Assembly: GCF_918797505.1 (NCBI RefSeq) | Contig: NC_092794.1 | Span: forward strand, 2,480,001 to 2,544,000 | Source: Bemisia tabaci | Lineage: Eukaryota; Arthropoda; Insecta; Hemiptera; Aleyrodidae | Direction of reading: 5' to 3' | Length of the DNA: 64,000 bases | Translations under genes and position numbers: made by a program | In this document: positions 11,066 to 24,000 of the stretch, in pieces | How the letters are laid out: every line of letters starts with the position of its first letter | How positions within the stretch are numbered: position 1 is the first letter of the stretch | Notes under the pieces: model-generated | The model's input: only the letters and a program-made list of their open reading frames with translations | The model's database searches: none | Told to the model about the DNA's origin: nothing

Positions 11066-11315
11066 GGATTGCCACAGAATTTAGAAAATTAAATTCCCTG
11101 ACATTTCCTGACAAAGTCAGATGTGACAGACAGTTAGGAAGACATAAGTGAAAATAGTTATCAGGCAAAATTTGTTGTTCGAAACCTCAACTCATTCTAG
11201 AAAACAAATGAAGGTGATATACTTGACAAATTTTCTCTGACATTTCCCAGTTTTCACTGACTTTTCAAAATTCCCTGACATTTCACAGTTTTCCCTGACT
11301 GTGGCAACCCATCAA
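11065..11315. repeat. MITE family C copy without insertion
   Basis: Left end GGATTGCCACAGAATTTAG, right end CCCTGACTGTGGCAACCC. It aligns with 1660-2060 across the site where the latter holds element D. Confidence 0.75.
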
Positions 11316-12184
11316 CTCCTAAGAAGATACCACTATTTAAATTTAACATTGATTAAATAGCAAAAGTACAGATGTCAAGATGTCATTTGAATTAACTGAT
11401 TTCCATTTGATCTGTTATTAATACTTATAAATATCTCGCTCAAGAGTTGATTTCCAAACTTCCTCTTGTGTGAATCTCCTTCTATGTAGGTACGATTTCT
11501 AATAAAAAACTTTAGACGTTTGTCTGTAGATCAAACCTAGGCTAGTAGCCCATTCCATGAACCATCACCGGAGTGTCTAGCAAAAGCGTCTTTCCCCAAA
11601 TACTCCTCGACTTCCCAGGTTTTCCCTAGCTCTTGGATTTACCGTCACACTGCCTTCTCCTGATTCTCCCTGACCAATTCTATCTCTCAGGCTTTTCTGG
11701 TTCAGAAAAACCCTCCTCATACCTAGTACATCTTGGAGTCGAAACACATTGCGTTCCAAAAAAGTAACAACATTGCTTTACGTTTCTGTAGGCGGTGGGC
11801 GTTGCCCACCATCAATTCTCGATGGCTATCGGATGACTGCAATGCCCTTGGTTACAAACAGTAAGAAAATAACTGCTAACTTACTTATCTGATGACAACT
11901 TTGCTTATGAAAAGTACATATAAGTTGCTGGAACCTTTCAAAAGATTAATGGCTGAGATTGACCGATTCAAATACCTTGCATTTGTAAATTCACAGCAGA
12001 GCCTAGTCTGGTGGTCTATGATATAATTTTGGGTACGTTTACAGTTTACAGAGCAGACACGGAGCTACAACTTCAACCTATATTTTGACCGTGTCTCCTA
12101 TCTGACTGTTAATTCCTTCAAATTTGAAAGAATTCATTCAGAGTAAGGAATCTATATGCAAGTCCATGAAAGGTGGGAACTTAC
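11316..12184. other. Unannotated stretch left of exon 1b
   Basis: If exon 1b is real this is intron. A small palindrome, GGTGGGCGTTGCCCACC, lies at about 11794-11810. No exon was recognised. Confidence 0.4.
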
Positions 12185-12329
12185 CTAGGGTCATACTTTT
12201 GGAATTTTTCATGCTTTTCTTTCTGCTTTCGCTGATCGCAGAAATCCAGTTGCTAATTTTTTTGCTACCAGAGGATGTCAACAAACTGAGCGAACCGCTC
12301 TTCCTGAATCTGACAGGTTTCACATCCAT
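12185..12329 (-). CDS. Exon 1b: possible alternative first coding exon
   Basis: The ATG at 12329-12327 opens 48 codons plus one base, ending at a consensus donor (GTAAGT, 12184-12179). The peptide starts MDVKPVRFRKSGSLSLLTSS and is Ser/Lys-rich. No convincing acceptor or pyrimidine tract lies just upstream, which favours a first exon with its own promoter. It shares phase 1 with exon 1a. I do not recognise the peptide. The plus strand has an overlapping hydrophobic reading frame of similar length, but without splice signals. Confidence 0.45.
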
Positions 12330-15300
12330 TTTTAAGGTTTGTCGCTAACACACTGGACACTTTTGACTCACAGTTTAAACACAAACAGCACGGTAGAGAC
12401 ACAGATTGTCAAAATCATCGGAACACTCGAGTACTGCTTACACAATAAAGATCGCAAAATCTTGACGGACAAAAACACTCGTGATACTTCCTTAATCGAC
12501 GTGAGTCTAACACATTCGGAACAATCCACTTCAAAGTGAGCTTTAGATTAGAAATATAAGTTAAAATGACGCTACCGATGCAATAATTATCTTTAAAAAA
12601 CATTAATTCAGCCATCAGGCTCGGCGACACGACGCAAGCAAGCACGGCACGGAAGACGGAACGCGCACTGCAAATTTCGAGATGTTGAGGTTAGCCTCCA
12701 ACGCCATCTTGTTTTCAGATCACGAACTACGGAGCACAAAAGGAAATTACCGAAAATGCCCGGAAATTGCCGAACAATGAGTCAAAAACCGAACATGAAA
12801 CCCGCAACTTTTGAAATATCGACAGCGGAACTACAAAAACGTGTAACTCGTCAATTTAAGTTATTAATCATTACCTTTCAAAGTTAAAAAAACTTGATTA
12901 ATTATAATGAACTAAGGAGACATTTATTTGAGGGCAGAGACCAAACAATAAACATACCCATGGTTGAGATCAAGTTTAGTGGTCTGTTGAACACGGTTTT
13001 ACGTTTTAAGCACTTCAGCACCGTACTTGCATTAGCAATCATTTCATAAGAGATTAAATAAAAAGTCATAATTTCTAGAGCTGAGGATTTCTATTGCATA
13101 TGTCATTATTTACTTGCGCCTGAACACCTCATGATACTTCCAGTCGTCTGCCCCCCCCCCCCCTCCCAAGCTTTTTTTATGCACTTATCTAAACATTCGG
13201 CTTAACGAGTTTCCTTGAATTTTGCCTTTTTGTCAGACCCCATGAGAGTCCTACAGAGGAGTGGGCTCATGACATCCATCCAAACCGAGAAATAATTTCT
13301 TTAGAATTTATCAAAAGGCAATCTAATAAAACTAATTTTTTAGTTTTCTATTTTTGTCACTCACTGCTTCATATCATGAGAGACTTTCACCACTTGAGAT
13401 ATCGAATGGTTTCGACATGATCCGAAGACTATCAGAGGATGCAAAATGAGAGCACTCAATTATATTTTCATTTCCTTTTTTTACCTCCATAACCTAGATA
13501 GGTATGTACTCAGTAGAAAGAAAGAGAGGAGAAAGAGACAAGAATAAAAATGAATGAGGTGACGGATAGTTCAAAAATTACCTTTTTCAGGACTTGGTTT
13601 AAAGATTTCTGGATGAGACTGCACCAGTTTTGCTGCTCCTTTTTTGACATAGCCTGAAAAGACAAAAGAAACTATGATTTAATTCAAATTCAAATATGTT
13701 TATTTCACTTCATGTAGGTACGAATATCACAGCTAATTTTTTTTTTTTGTTTACTTCTTCAAGTAGCCCACGAGGGCTAATCCCGCACTATAGTCCCGTT
13801 CCCCCTCCGTCCCTACTGTACAACCAGTCCCAGGCAATCATTGTTTGAGACCATCTAACTCGGATCGCCTGGCCAGGAATCGAACCTGGGACCTCCCGAT
13901 CATAGAGCTAGCGCTACAACCACTACACCACAGGAGGCCGATTTTAACAAGATTTCAAAAAATAAAAATAAATTTAAATTAAAAATAAATAATAAAAAAT
14001 ACTGAAATATTAATATATTAATAATTAATAATAATAAAAAATGATAAAATAATAATTAAAATAAATTTAGTGAAAAATGGATTTGAAAGTTTTTTTAATG
14101 GATAGCTCTTCTCCAAAAATAACTATTTTTCCAGCATGTGTGAAAAACATCTTATGGTCAACATTTTGCAAACAGGACCCACATGAGTTTAGCTGGTGAA
14201 AATACTAAACCAATGTTCTTGGTTTGCAGCATCCCAAATTTCCTATCAATTTTACTTTTGCTTCGGATAGCTGATCATAATTTTTTTAACTAAATTCATG
14301 CCCAGATTTGATGTTTTGCCACCTCCGTTATGGTTCTATCAAGAAAGACTGCCCTCCAAGGAAGGGTCCGAATGGCTCTCCCAGAAAAAGTCGAAAAAAT
14401 GATGTCTCATTTCAGCAAGTTTATTTTTCAAAAAATTTTATCTGTGTAACTGTTACGTTCTTAAAAAACAAAAAAATAGTGAATAAAAAGTGATAGGTGA
14501 AAACACTCATTTTCCTTCACTCTGATTTTTTGCTGCCCATATTTGCCGCTCCTAGGCAATTACCTAAATTACTGGCCCAGTAAATTCAGGCATGATAAAA
14601 TTGTTTGTAATTTCCTTTCCATTCAAGATTATACCCATAGGTATGATCTGAAATTGTAGGGCAAAAACATCCAGTGTTGCATATGCAATTAAAAGAATAA
14701 AGAAGGAGCAGAAGATTGGACACACTGCTGTTGATAATGGTATTTTCATAGATTCCTTGTTGCATTAAAAAATTTACTGCAAAATTATTTTTTTACCTAC
14801 GTACAAAAGAGATAAAAAAAATTACAGTTTTTGTTAGATTTTTTTAGAACTTGAAAAAAAAATTTCTGAAGAAATTTAAAACAATACCTAATAACTAGCA
14901 ATTTTTAAAAGAATCTATGTTGTCCTGAAAAAAGTCAACTGTCAATTTGACAATGAAGGTAGGGTTTTGAAGCTGACAGAACATTTTTGCCTGAGTATGG
15001 TGACTGACTCCTTATCACTCCTCCTCACTGACTCCTTTGCTTTGAGGCATGTCAGTTTATCCTACAATATATGTAAGGGCCTGAGAGCCAAGAACTTATG
15101 AGCCAGCAAGTTGTAAAAAATTAGGAAATTTATGGCTCAAGAAATTTCTAGCGCTCGGGCCATTGAGGAAATAAACCTAGCAGGTAATTTAGGTAATTCA
15201 TGGCATGAAATCAAAATCTCAGGAAGAAACAAAATTTGACTTACATTTAGATTTACAGGAGTCATCCTTGCTGCACGGAGATGTTTCTGCCAACTCAGAT

Positions 15301-15365
15301 AAGGAATTGTCAATGCTGAGCCGGAATGTTTGCGAGAGCCTTCGTCGAATTTTCTTCAGACTCAT
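12185..15365 (-). CDS. 5' part of a probable PCTAIRE-type cyclin-dependent kinase gene (3' end outside window)
   Basis: Three minus-strand coding exons with good splice signals are seen: 15365-15245 (ATG exon), 13653-13582 (internal, 72 nt) and 12329-12185 (second ATG exon). All end in phase 1, so they can feed one downstream acceptor. The first encodes 40 residues beginning MSLKKIRRRLSQTFR and containing SLSELAE, which resembles the N-terminus of CDK17/CDK16 (RRLS.T.R then SLSELAE). In that family this segment precedes a Ser/Thr kinase domain that phosphorylates cytoplasmic and vesicle-trafficking targets with cyclin Y. No kinase-domain exon was found; it would lie left of position 1. The family call rests on one short exon, and linking the three exons into one gene is inference from shared strand and phase. 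Confidence 0.5.
12330..13581. other. Intron and possible promoter region upstream of exon 1b
   Basis: It separates the 72-nt exon from exon 1b. If exon 1b is a first exon, its promoter is here, most likely within the few hundred bases above 12330. A C run occurs at about 13149-13163. No core promoter motif was secure. Confidence 0.35.
13582..13653 (-). CDS. Internal 72-nt exon, phase 1 to phase 1
   Basis: The acceptor is a clean pyrimidine tract (TTTCTTTTGTCTTTTCAG) ending at 13654, and the donor GTAATT starts at 13581. After the T left by exon 1a it encodes CYVKKGAAKLVQSHPEIF and then KPSPEK. Because its length is 24 codons it can be skipped without a frameshift. I do not recognise the peptide. 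It could be a cassette of the kinase-like gene or an exon of another transcript. Confidence 0.5.
13737..13941 (-). repeat. tRNA-derived SINE
   Basis: Read on the minus strand it starts with a tRNA-like head: an A box around 13932-13913 (TGGTGTAGTGG) and a perfect B box at 13886-13876 (GGTTCGATTCC). A ~110 bp non-tRNA body follows, then a 3' tail of A (12 T on the plus strand, 13737-13748). The acceptor-stem ends do not pair, so it is not a functional tRNA. It sits in the intron just upstream of the 72-nt exon. Confidence 0.65.
15245..15365 (-). CDS. Exon 1a: N-terminus resembling PCTAIRE kinases
   Basis: The ATG is at 15365-15363 and the donor is GTAAGT at 15244-15239. The exon holds 40 codons plus one base. 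It is basic at first (KKIRRR), then RLSQTFRLSIDNSLSELAE and a Ser/Asp/Lys-rich end. The RRLS motif is a plausible PKA-type phosphosite of the kind known in PCTAIRE N-termini. Its codon structure contrasts with the plus-strand reading of the same DNA, which has no splice signals and resembles nothing known. Confidence 0.6.
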
Positions 15366-17867
15366 GATTGGATACGGACAAGTTTAAAAGGCACTAAAAT
15401 CACAGGTTTTGTTTTTAAGGAGGGATAACTGAGATCACATTTTCAACGAATTGATAAATTGATGACATTAGAGCTGGATCAGAAAAGCATTATGCGGATC
15501 TTGTATTGCAACTAGCAATGGCAAGTAAAATCAATTGTTAATGTATAAAAGTGTGCAGATGTTATGAGAGGTGAATTGCAAGTTTGTTGCAAGGTTGAGG
15601 GTGTTACCGAAGATAATTGCGCGATAGCTACAAGTTCACTTTGAAGTTGTGACCACAGAATCAAAATTTTAGGGGGCGATTGTACAATGAATTCAATACA
15701 TTGGTCGTATACCAAAAATGACCAAACCCGACCATTCTGACGAAGACGGAGACGTAGAAAACCGACAGAAAATTGAAACGCAAAACTGATTACGCGATAA
15801 AGCACTCCACTAGCCGTGACACATCGCGAAAACTATAAATAATCGATAATAATGGAGTACAGAAATAATACTCATTCAACAACAGTAATTGTTATTATTA
15901 CATTTAAAAAGTAAACACAGCCGGTCTGTACCTAATACCACCTACACTCATACCTTTTACCACCGAAGAATAAGCTAGGAGGTTAGGTGTCTTCGATAAA
16001 AATATGGTTCTTTTATGCAATTTTAATGCCTCTAATGAAAATCCTTCATTTTCAAGTGCGCGTTTGAAATTTTAAGCTGTGGTGAAATTTTTGCGCGTAA
16101 TTTTCATTTCGAATACAGCAGTCCCCATATGATGCCATAACCAGTAGGTTCCTAACCTCTTTTTGCGCTGGAAGGTATGGGTAGATGGTATGGTATTGAA
16201 GAAGAGGTTGAACTTTCTTATCAAAGTTCTCCAAATGTACACAAACGAAGTTGACGACTGAATCAGTGGGTAAATTGATCAATTTTAATCCTTTAATGTC
16301 GCTGTTTACCTTTGTGTTTACCGAGTACCGTGATTGAAATTTTCAAGGATGTTGTAAATATTCAAAAAGAGCAATTGCTAATAACTTGGGTTCCCCTTTC
16401 TGTTCTGCCTTTCGCTGTCTCAATTCTGGTTTCGCTGTGATCATGAAGTGACTCTTTGAAGCCATGCGTCTAATGTGGTAATTATTTTCTTCTTATTTTC
16501 GTTTCTCATATCTAACCCATTTACTGTCCCAATTATCATCAAAATACTGATTTTTTTGCTGACCTATCATGCCATGGTCCTCCTCTGCCGAAGTTAGTGA
16601 AATGCCCCTGCATGACACTTCATAAGTTTTTTCCATTCTAAAGATGCGTCGATTATATCATTCAAATATTTCTTTAGAAGGGATTCTGTGGAAGTAATAG
16701 GAGAGTGCTTCTTATTTTTTTTTCCATGTTGAATGATACAGATCTACATCTCTAAAGCGCTTTGTATGGGGAGGGGGGTTGAAAAGTCTATAATTTTGTG
16801 TCATGTATTTTGGAATGATCCCTCATAGTCTCTCTCTGCCCTCAATGCTACTTGTCCATCTTACAAAAATTGATCCTTGTAACAGGATGTCATAAGCAAT
16901 AATAAATCCTTACGACGCCAGCTAAAGTCTTTTACTTTAATCATAGACTTGTAACACAATCTAGATCGCACACCAGGCCCGACTTTCGACGGTTGAAGTG
17001 AGACAGCCAGGGGGATGAAGACGCACCTTCACCTGAGTTGACACAGCCTGGTGTACATGTAGTGCCATGTGACGCCTACTGTAGGAGTGTGGCCGGGGAT
17101 CTGTTTTCCGAGAGTGGTTTGCGTTCGCAGAAATTAAATGGCACTCAAGACAGCATGGCTGGATGCCACTACATACAATCTGGATTGCCTATCCTCCCTT
17201 GGAAATATCCAAATGCATGGTCTTGATTGTATCATACATTCATGACTTTAATGCATATTAAGGAATTCTTCGGAGTATCTTACTCCATGGCGGTATCCTG
17301 GTGTTTGCTATAACGCATTGTCATTGGAGTTGCAATTGGTATAAGTTGATAACAGCAAATTTTATCCACTTACATGTATGGAGAACCTTTAATGTTATAG
17401 AAGAGAGCTGCCTCATCTAAGATCAATTATTCTAAATAAATTTAAATGAGGGAAAAAGTAATATCATCTACTTGCAATGATCACTATCAGTCCTTCGTAT
17501 CTTTTTTCCTATTCCTCCTCACATGGGTATTTCGACCAGGAAATACCTACTGGTTGTATAGCTTTATGAGCAACTAGAGTGGCAGCGGTTTGATAATTGA
17601 AACTGTGTTGGCATGACAAGACAAGACGTAGCCTTATATCAACGATGCAATGTATTTCCCTACGATGTCTCATCGGGCTGCTTTGAACGTTCTATAATCG
17701 GCCTGCAGGTCTCTCTTATTCTAATCAAAAGGAGGGAAGAGTTGCTTTGTGAAGTCATCATTTTACTTTGAGCAAAATAACCTTTTGGTAAAATTTATTA
17801 TTTGCAATTAAGCATTATGTAATTAAGCATCCCATTTCTAAACTTCAACCCTCAATTTCTATTTCAG
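15366..17867. promoter_or_regulatory. Divergent intergenic region with expected promoters
   Basis: Between exon 1a of the minus-strand kinase-like gene and the first coding exon of the plus-strand PRDM-like gene. Both 5' UTRs, both promoters and the non-coding first exon of the PRDM-like gene should be here. No core promoter motif was secure. Reading frames at 15512-15805 and 16052-16282 look random. Around 17050-17190 a short inverted repeat (GTAGTGCCAT / ATGCCACTAC) suggests an old repeat. Confidence 0.35.
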
Positions 17868-17886
17868 AGGTTTCGAACAGCTCAGC

Positions 17887-18092
17887 ATGCCAAAACATAA
17901 CAAAAAGTCCAGAAATGTCAAACCCAAGCTTCTCAAAATTTCCAACACTCATGCAGATGAAAATACATCACCGAGAATCAATATTGGTCTGTCCAACATT
18001 TCAAAATGGAATCAGTTGAAGAAACAACTTTATCTGGAGACGGATGAGGCATTTGTTGCTCATCTCTTGAAAACCTTGGAGGGTCTTCTCAG
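17887..18092 (+). CDS. PRDM-like gene, coding exon 1
   Basis: The exon proper starts at 17868 after ATTTCAG, with a short 5' UTR before the ATG; donor GTACGT. It encodes residues 1-68, with a basic start and then a W-x2-LKK-x2-L...TDEAF-x3-LL pattern (40-66). That pattern resembles a short helical motif found near the N-terminus of some zinc-finger proteins. Confidence 0.8.
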
Positions 18093-21000
18093 GTACGTTT
18101 GAATCTACTTGACTGATTATTCGTAAATTATTGCCTCAATTTACACCCAAATTTTGCCTACTCGCCAATGTATGGCGTCAAAATTTGAGATCAAGGATGC
18201 AGATATTTCTAGGCCTCCTCAATTTTCTGCAACACCGTGGCTTTTGCATAAAAGTTCAACACAATGCGCTAATCGAAATTATGTTAAATTTTTTTATTAT
18301 TTTTGGATGTGTGGGGTGTGTGCCCATATCATATCATTCCACAAGAGTTGATAACGTGAAAACCTTCAAACAAAACAATACAAAAAAAACTCATCCTCCA
18401 AAATTTTCAGAGCACTTCCACAAATTTGGTCTCAACCGTGCGGTCGAAATAATTTGCTCCCCTGTTTGAAATCTTGGTATAGATGTCTTAATCTCTTCGA
18501 TAGCCTCTTTGAGTTATCATGCTTGTGTTCCTTTTGTCAACCTTTTGAAATATACAAAGATCATTCTGTCCCACCCTTCCTACTTTTAATGTAGGTAATG
18601 TTGTTTCGATGTTACCACAACAACAGGAGAAAGTCTATTTAAAATCTTTGTGACATTGCTGCATCACACTTGCACCTTTTGTCCTGTAGCATTGAAATGT
18701 CACTGTGCTTAATACCTTTACAAGTTTTACCCTCAAACTCCTCCAGATTTTAAGAGAACAATTGAACTAGTTGTGATTTTGGGGCATATTCAATTGCTGA
18801 GACTAATTTTTTGTGGACTGAGGTCCCTTTCCTATGGATGTCTATAATTACTAACTAACTAAGAAAATATAACTAAGAAAGTTCCTGCACTTAGCCGTCT
18901 CAATGCCTCCATATTTTCTTGAAGTCATTAAACCCAGTGGAATAGCTCTCAATTTCAGTTGAATGAAAAATAACTAACTACTCACATATAAATAACCCAT
19001 TGATGTCCAAGTAATCATCTAACATCGAGCATAACTATTCATTAGTATTTTTTACCCTGTGGCATTTGTTATTTTTCCATTTTATTTTAATTCTTTCAGC
19101 AAACAAAATGAGAATAAAGCAAAGGTTGAATCGTCACAACGACACACAGGTGCAATTGAAATTTCCCGAAATTTTTCATCGAAGGACAGTTTTAGCAGCG
19201 ATATCCGTGAGTGTCTACTTTTATTAATTTGAACAAGCTTTAATACAATGCTTACATGTTGACAATTTCCTTCAAATGAAGGAGATGCAAAAAGGAAATC
19301 CTGAAAATCATTGAATTTATTTACTCTAATCCTGTACATTGTGCACCATGAAGATAGTCAAAAGAGATTTCCTAATAATCAGTTTTAAATTGCTTATTGC
19401 ACTGTTATAATGCAAATGAAGAAATCTTGTCAAATGTTAAGAAGGAAGAAAGGTTACTCAATGGTTTGCAAATCATGCAAAAAACCAGTTAATTCTAGAT
19501 TGCTTTTTACCAGATTTATCGGTTTCCACCTTTTTCATTTTATTTATCTGTGAAAGGAAGCGATGTAGCATTTTAGACCACGATCGCCATTTTTGATTAT
19601 TGAATTTTGAAAATCGGACCTAAAATTCTAATTTCCCGTCGAAATACACCTCCTAATACCGAGTTTCACAAAAATCGATCGATATCAGGAAGCGATGTAG
19701 CATTTTAGACCACGGCCGCCATCTTGAATTTTTGAATTTTGAAAATCTGACCAAACATTCGAGTTTCCCGTCGAAAAGTACCCCCGGATACCGAGTTTCA
19801 CGAAAATCGATCGAACAGGAGCCGACTTAGCATTTTAGGCCACGGCCGCCATCTTGGATTTTGAAATTTTGAAAATCTGACCAAAAATTCGAGATCGCCG
19901 TCGAAAAGTACCCCCGGATACCGAGTTTCACGAAAATCGATCGAACAGGAGCCGACTTAGCATTTTAGGCCACGGCCGCCATCTTGGATTTTGAAATTTT
20001 GAAAATCTAACCAAAAATTCGAGTTTCCCGTCGAAAAGTACCCCCGGATACCGAGTTTCACGAAAATCGATCGAACAGGAGCCGACTTAGCATTTTAGGC
20101 CACGGCCGCCATCTTGGATTTTGAAATTTTGAAAATCTGACCAAAAATTCGAGTTTCCCGTCGAAAAGTACCCCCGGATACCGAGTTTCACGAAAATCGA
20201 TCGAACAGGAGCCGACTTAGCATTATAGGCCACGGCCGCCATCTTGGATTTTGAGATTTTGAAAATCCGACCAAAAATTCGAGATCCCCGTTGAAAAATA
20301 CCCCCGCTTACCAATTTCCTCAAAAATCCGTTGAAAAATACCGCCTAAAACCTTATATTTCGTCTATAAGGCAGTGACGTCACGCAACAGGATTGAACCT
20401 GTTCGGCGCGATGCGCGTTAACAACCGCGTATCTCCAATGTAATACTATATGGAGAAACAACTTTTCGCTCTTGCGGGCGTCCTAAGCAGCGGATTTGAG
20501 TGGGAATAATTTTAATCAACTCCTCATTACAATAGCTGAGCGTGTACCAATTTTAAAGGAAATCGTATTCAATTTACTCTTTTATTCATTTTCGTGTTTT
20601 ATTTTATTATTTATGTTTCAGAAGACAATATTGATGTCAATTTAAGTGCCGGAAGGGAACAAATTCAAATCGAAAACACACAAGAAACTGATAGGCCAAC
20701 TTCTGAAATCCACGACGGTTCATCACTAGCGAGTCATCCCATCAAAAATGATGGAAACAATCCAGCCTCTGTATTCGAAAACTCTACCCATGAGGAAGCA
20801 TTGGCGGTCGATATGCATGAAATTAAACATCATGAGCCAGAACTAGCTTTTCAAAATCCAGCATCGCCAGTCAGTAAGCACTCTCCCTCGCCCATTTCCT
20901 CTGAAAACCAAAGAAACTTGAATGACATAGCTGAAATGAGTACTGCAGTGGAGCCACCTAATTCCACAGCAAAACCCAACATTCTTTCAAGAGGGTAAGA

Positions 21001-24000
21001 TTTTATCATTCATAAGCCATGATTCTTTTTTGTTTCCTCTTATTCTTTTTTTTACCCAAAATAATTACTTTACTTTGAACTGCACTCTCAACAACAAAAA
21101 AACAAAAAAAAAAGAAAATCCAACCCACTTGGATACAAAAGCTTTAAATGCAGAGAAACTGGAAACAATTTGTAAAATGATGTATTTTTTCTCGCTCACT
21201 TAGAGCTCACACCAAAAACAGAAAAGCCGTGAATCATCTCCCCTCTTTACATACTCACATGTCTTCAGGGCAGCATAAATTCAAATTCAAGGGCTTCTAA
21301 AAATGATGCAAAAGTTTGTTCTTTGAGCAAACTATAGCAGATATTCAAACACAGCTTTCAAGGCCTTGCAGATTAAATCCTTCCCTTTAAATGGAGATTG
21401 TTGGAAAAAAACTCAAAAATCTGCATCCCAGATGGTCACCCGGGTAAAATAGCAAAGGGGCATTGAGTTTACGTCCTTTCTTCACCAAGGGGCAAGTGAT
21501 CCAATCAGGGGAGGAATACCATGCATCAAAATTCTAAAGAATGTGTCCCATTAAGGAGGGTATTTTGGTCCTAACTTTGGTCGAAAATTGAAACAGCTTA
21601 GAATAATGTCATGTATGGTCAAATCGATTCTTAATCATCCACCCTGTGAGAACTTATCTTTATTTGAGGTGCTTTTGGAAGGTTTTTGCCTGATTTACCA
21701 GCGCAAAGTAAGTTTTGCAGTTTTCTCGAATAATTGCTCGTTTTCGGTCCTAAATTAGATTTTTTATGTATGAGCACAATAGCAACTACCACTTTCTCCT
21801 TTAAATATGTTGTAATGGGTGTACTAAAGATTAACATATTCGAATATGAAAGTGGTAGTCCCTTGTACTGGCACTTAAAAGTGAACTTATGTCACTTTTC
21901 ATAATCCTGGAAAATAAATAAATGTATGAAACTTATTTGAATTTCGTACAAATGTTTTCAATTTCAGTAGTTGCAAAAGTACCTAACCCTATAAGTCTGA
22001 GAATAGTTTTTGAAATATTTAACAATACTTAAGTGACTAATGTAGTGCATAGTCCGTTTGACGGGCACACAGTGGTCAAGCTAATCAGCGCACAGTGAAC
22101 AGTAATCAGCACGTAATCGGCATAATCAGTGAACTTCAACTGCTCGCAATTCCTTAGAGACACAACCGGTTAAGCTAAAATGAGTGTTTCTCAATGTTTT
22201 AGGGTCTAAGCTAAAAACATGCTTAGACCCTCAAACCTTTTGGGCCAAAAAACCCTCCTTAATGGGACACATCCTTTTGCTTACTAAATTTTGCAAAATT
22301 TTTCTCAGTTTTTCTAAGGTATGATTTGCTCTGTTCATCTAGTCTATAGACAAACTCTATAATTTAAATTCCAAAAAACAAAGTAAGATAAATTCTGTAA
22401 AACAATGTAGAACACAATATTTCCATGATTGGTCACAATAACTGCCGTGGTCTAGGATAATCTTATTTCATCTTAGGTCACATTGGTCATATTGACTAAC
22501 AGGCCTAAAAATTTTAGGGCTCTGAACTTATCTACATCATGATCCAAAATTTAAGCAGGATCCTATTACTAGAACTCATGGAACTCACATTGAAAAACGG
22601 CTGTAGTCTGTCAGAAACTACCACCCAAAAACAAGTTGGGAGGCATTAACTATCTTCTTGTCCTCTATATTCCAGGAGCAACATGAGCAGAAAAGCGCAA
22701 AAAAGGAGAGATAAATTCGCTTTGGCAAGGACCAATCTAAATGCACAAGCAAACGCAAGCTTGGTCAGGAAATCAAGATCAGAAAAGGAAGGAAGCAAAG
22801 TTGGAGGGAGCTCAAAAAAACCTTGTCCATATTGCAATCAGCTTCACCAAGGCACAGTTTGCCCTGTCTTTTGTCCCATTAAAAGGATTAAAGATTCGAT
22901 ATCGCATGAAGATTGGATTAAAGGCGATGTGTTTGTTCATTCGAATTCAGTCTGTGATAGTGATGAAGAGTTGAACTTCTCAAAATGCTCTCTTCCGGAA
23001 TGCTTAGAACTCAAGTCAATTAAATCTAGTCATGATTATAGTGTAGTCGCCAGACTCCAGATTCCCCAGTTTACAGAATTTGGCCCGCTGATCGGAGAAC
23101 CTATCAAAATGCAGGATATTCCAGATGATTGTAATATGCATAGTATTTGGGAGGTGAGTCACTTATTTTTTATCTATATATGTAACACAGAGCACCCTGA
23201 AAGGAATCATAAGGAAAATTTGTAGGAATTAGTTTTATTTGAAAAGTGGTCTCTACCTATCACATGTCTGATCGCTGAGTCAAATTCATCACTAAAGAGC
23301 ATACCTAAGTAAAACAAAATGCACTTGGGTATCATATCCCAGTATTACTGGATGTGCAGAAAGTTAAAAGTTTTCCTCAGAAAATGATTGAGTTTCAAAG
23401 GGATGCTACCCTTTAAATAATGTAAAACGGAGGGTTCTGGGTCATCAGTATGAATGTATTGCAGTGGGGTAGAAAAAAACCGAAATGAGGTATGTCACAC
23501 AATACTTAAACACCTTTTCTATTTTGCCTAAACTGCATTCAGTATTTAATTTAGTTTTGTATGTATTTTGTTCCCAGTCGAGTTCAGATATAAGTAGGTC
23601 ATTGATTGTAAAAAAGTGGAAGTAAATTTTACAATACCGTTGTGTTTAATTGAATTTTTGGTGGATGGATAGGAATAATTTTTGTGAATAGAGCGCTAAA
23701 AAAAGTTGTAGAACTAAGTCTGAAGACTGGTGCTCACCTTGTAATCATCAACATTTTTTGAGTGCCTCCAAGGATGCAAATAGTTTGATCTTACGACCTG
23801 AAGGTCGTGATAGGTAGCGTGCGAAAATTGAAAGGCGCCAAAAACAGATTTCCAAAATTGAAAAATCGTATGCCCCTGAGCATAAATTGTGTATTTTACA
23901 ATTGCATAGTTTTTCATTACTGCTGTGAAAATTGCAGAAATTTGTGCATCAAGAGGGCAAAAGTCCATTTTTTGAACATTTTCCACGTAAAAGTTGAAAT

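Noticed and set aside
13861..13941. tRNA gene on the minus strand
   Set aside because: A and B boxes are good, but the acceptor stem does not close and a SINE body with A tail follows.
19559..20345. CRISPR-like array
   Set aside because: Contiguous 130 bp tandem units without spacers in an insect intron.
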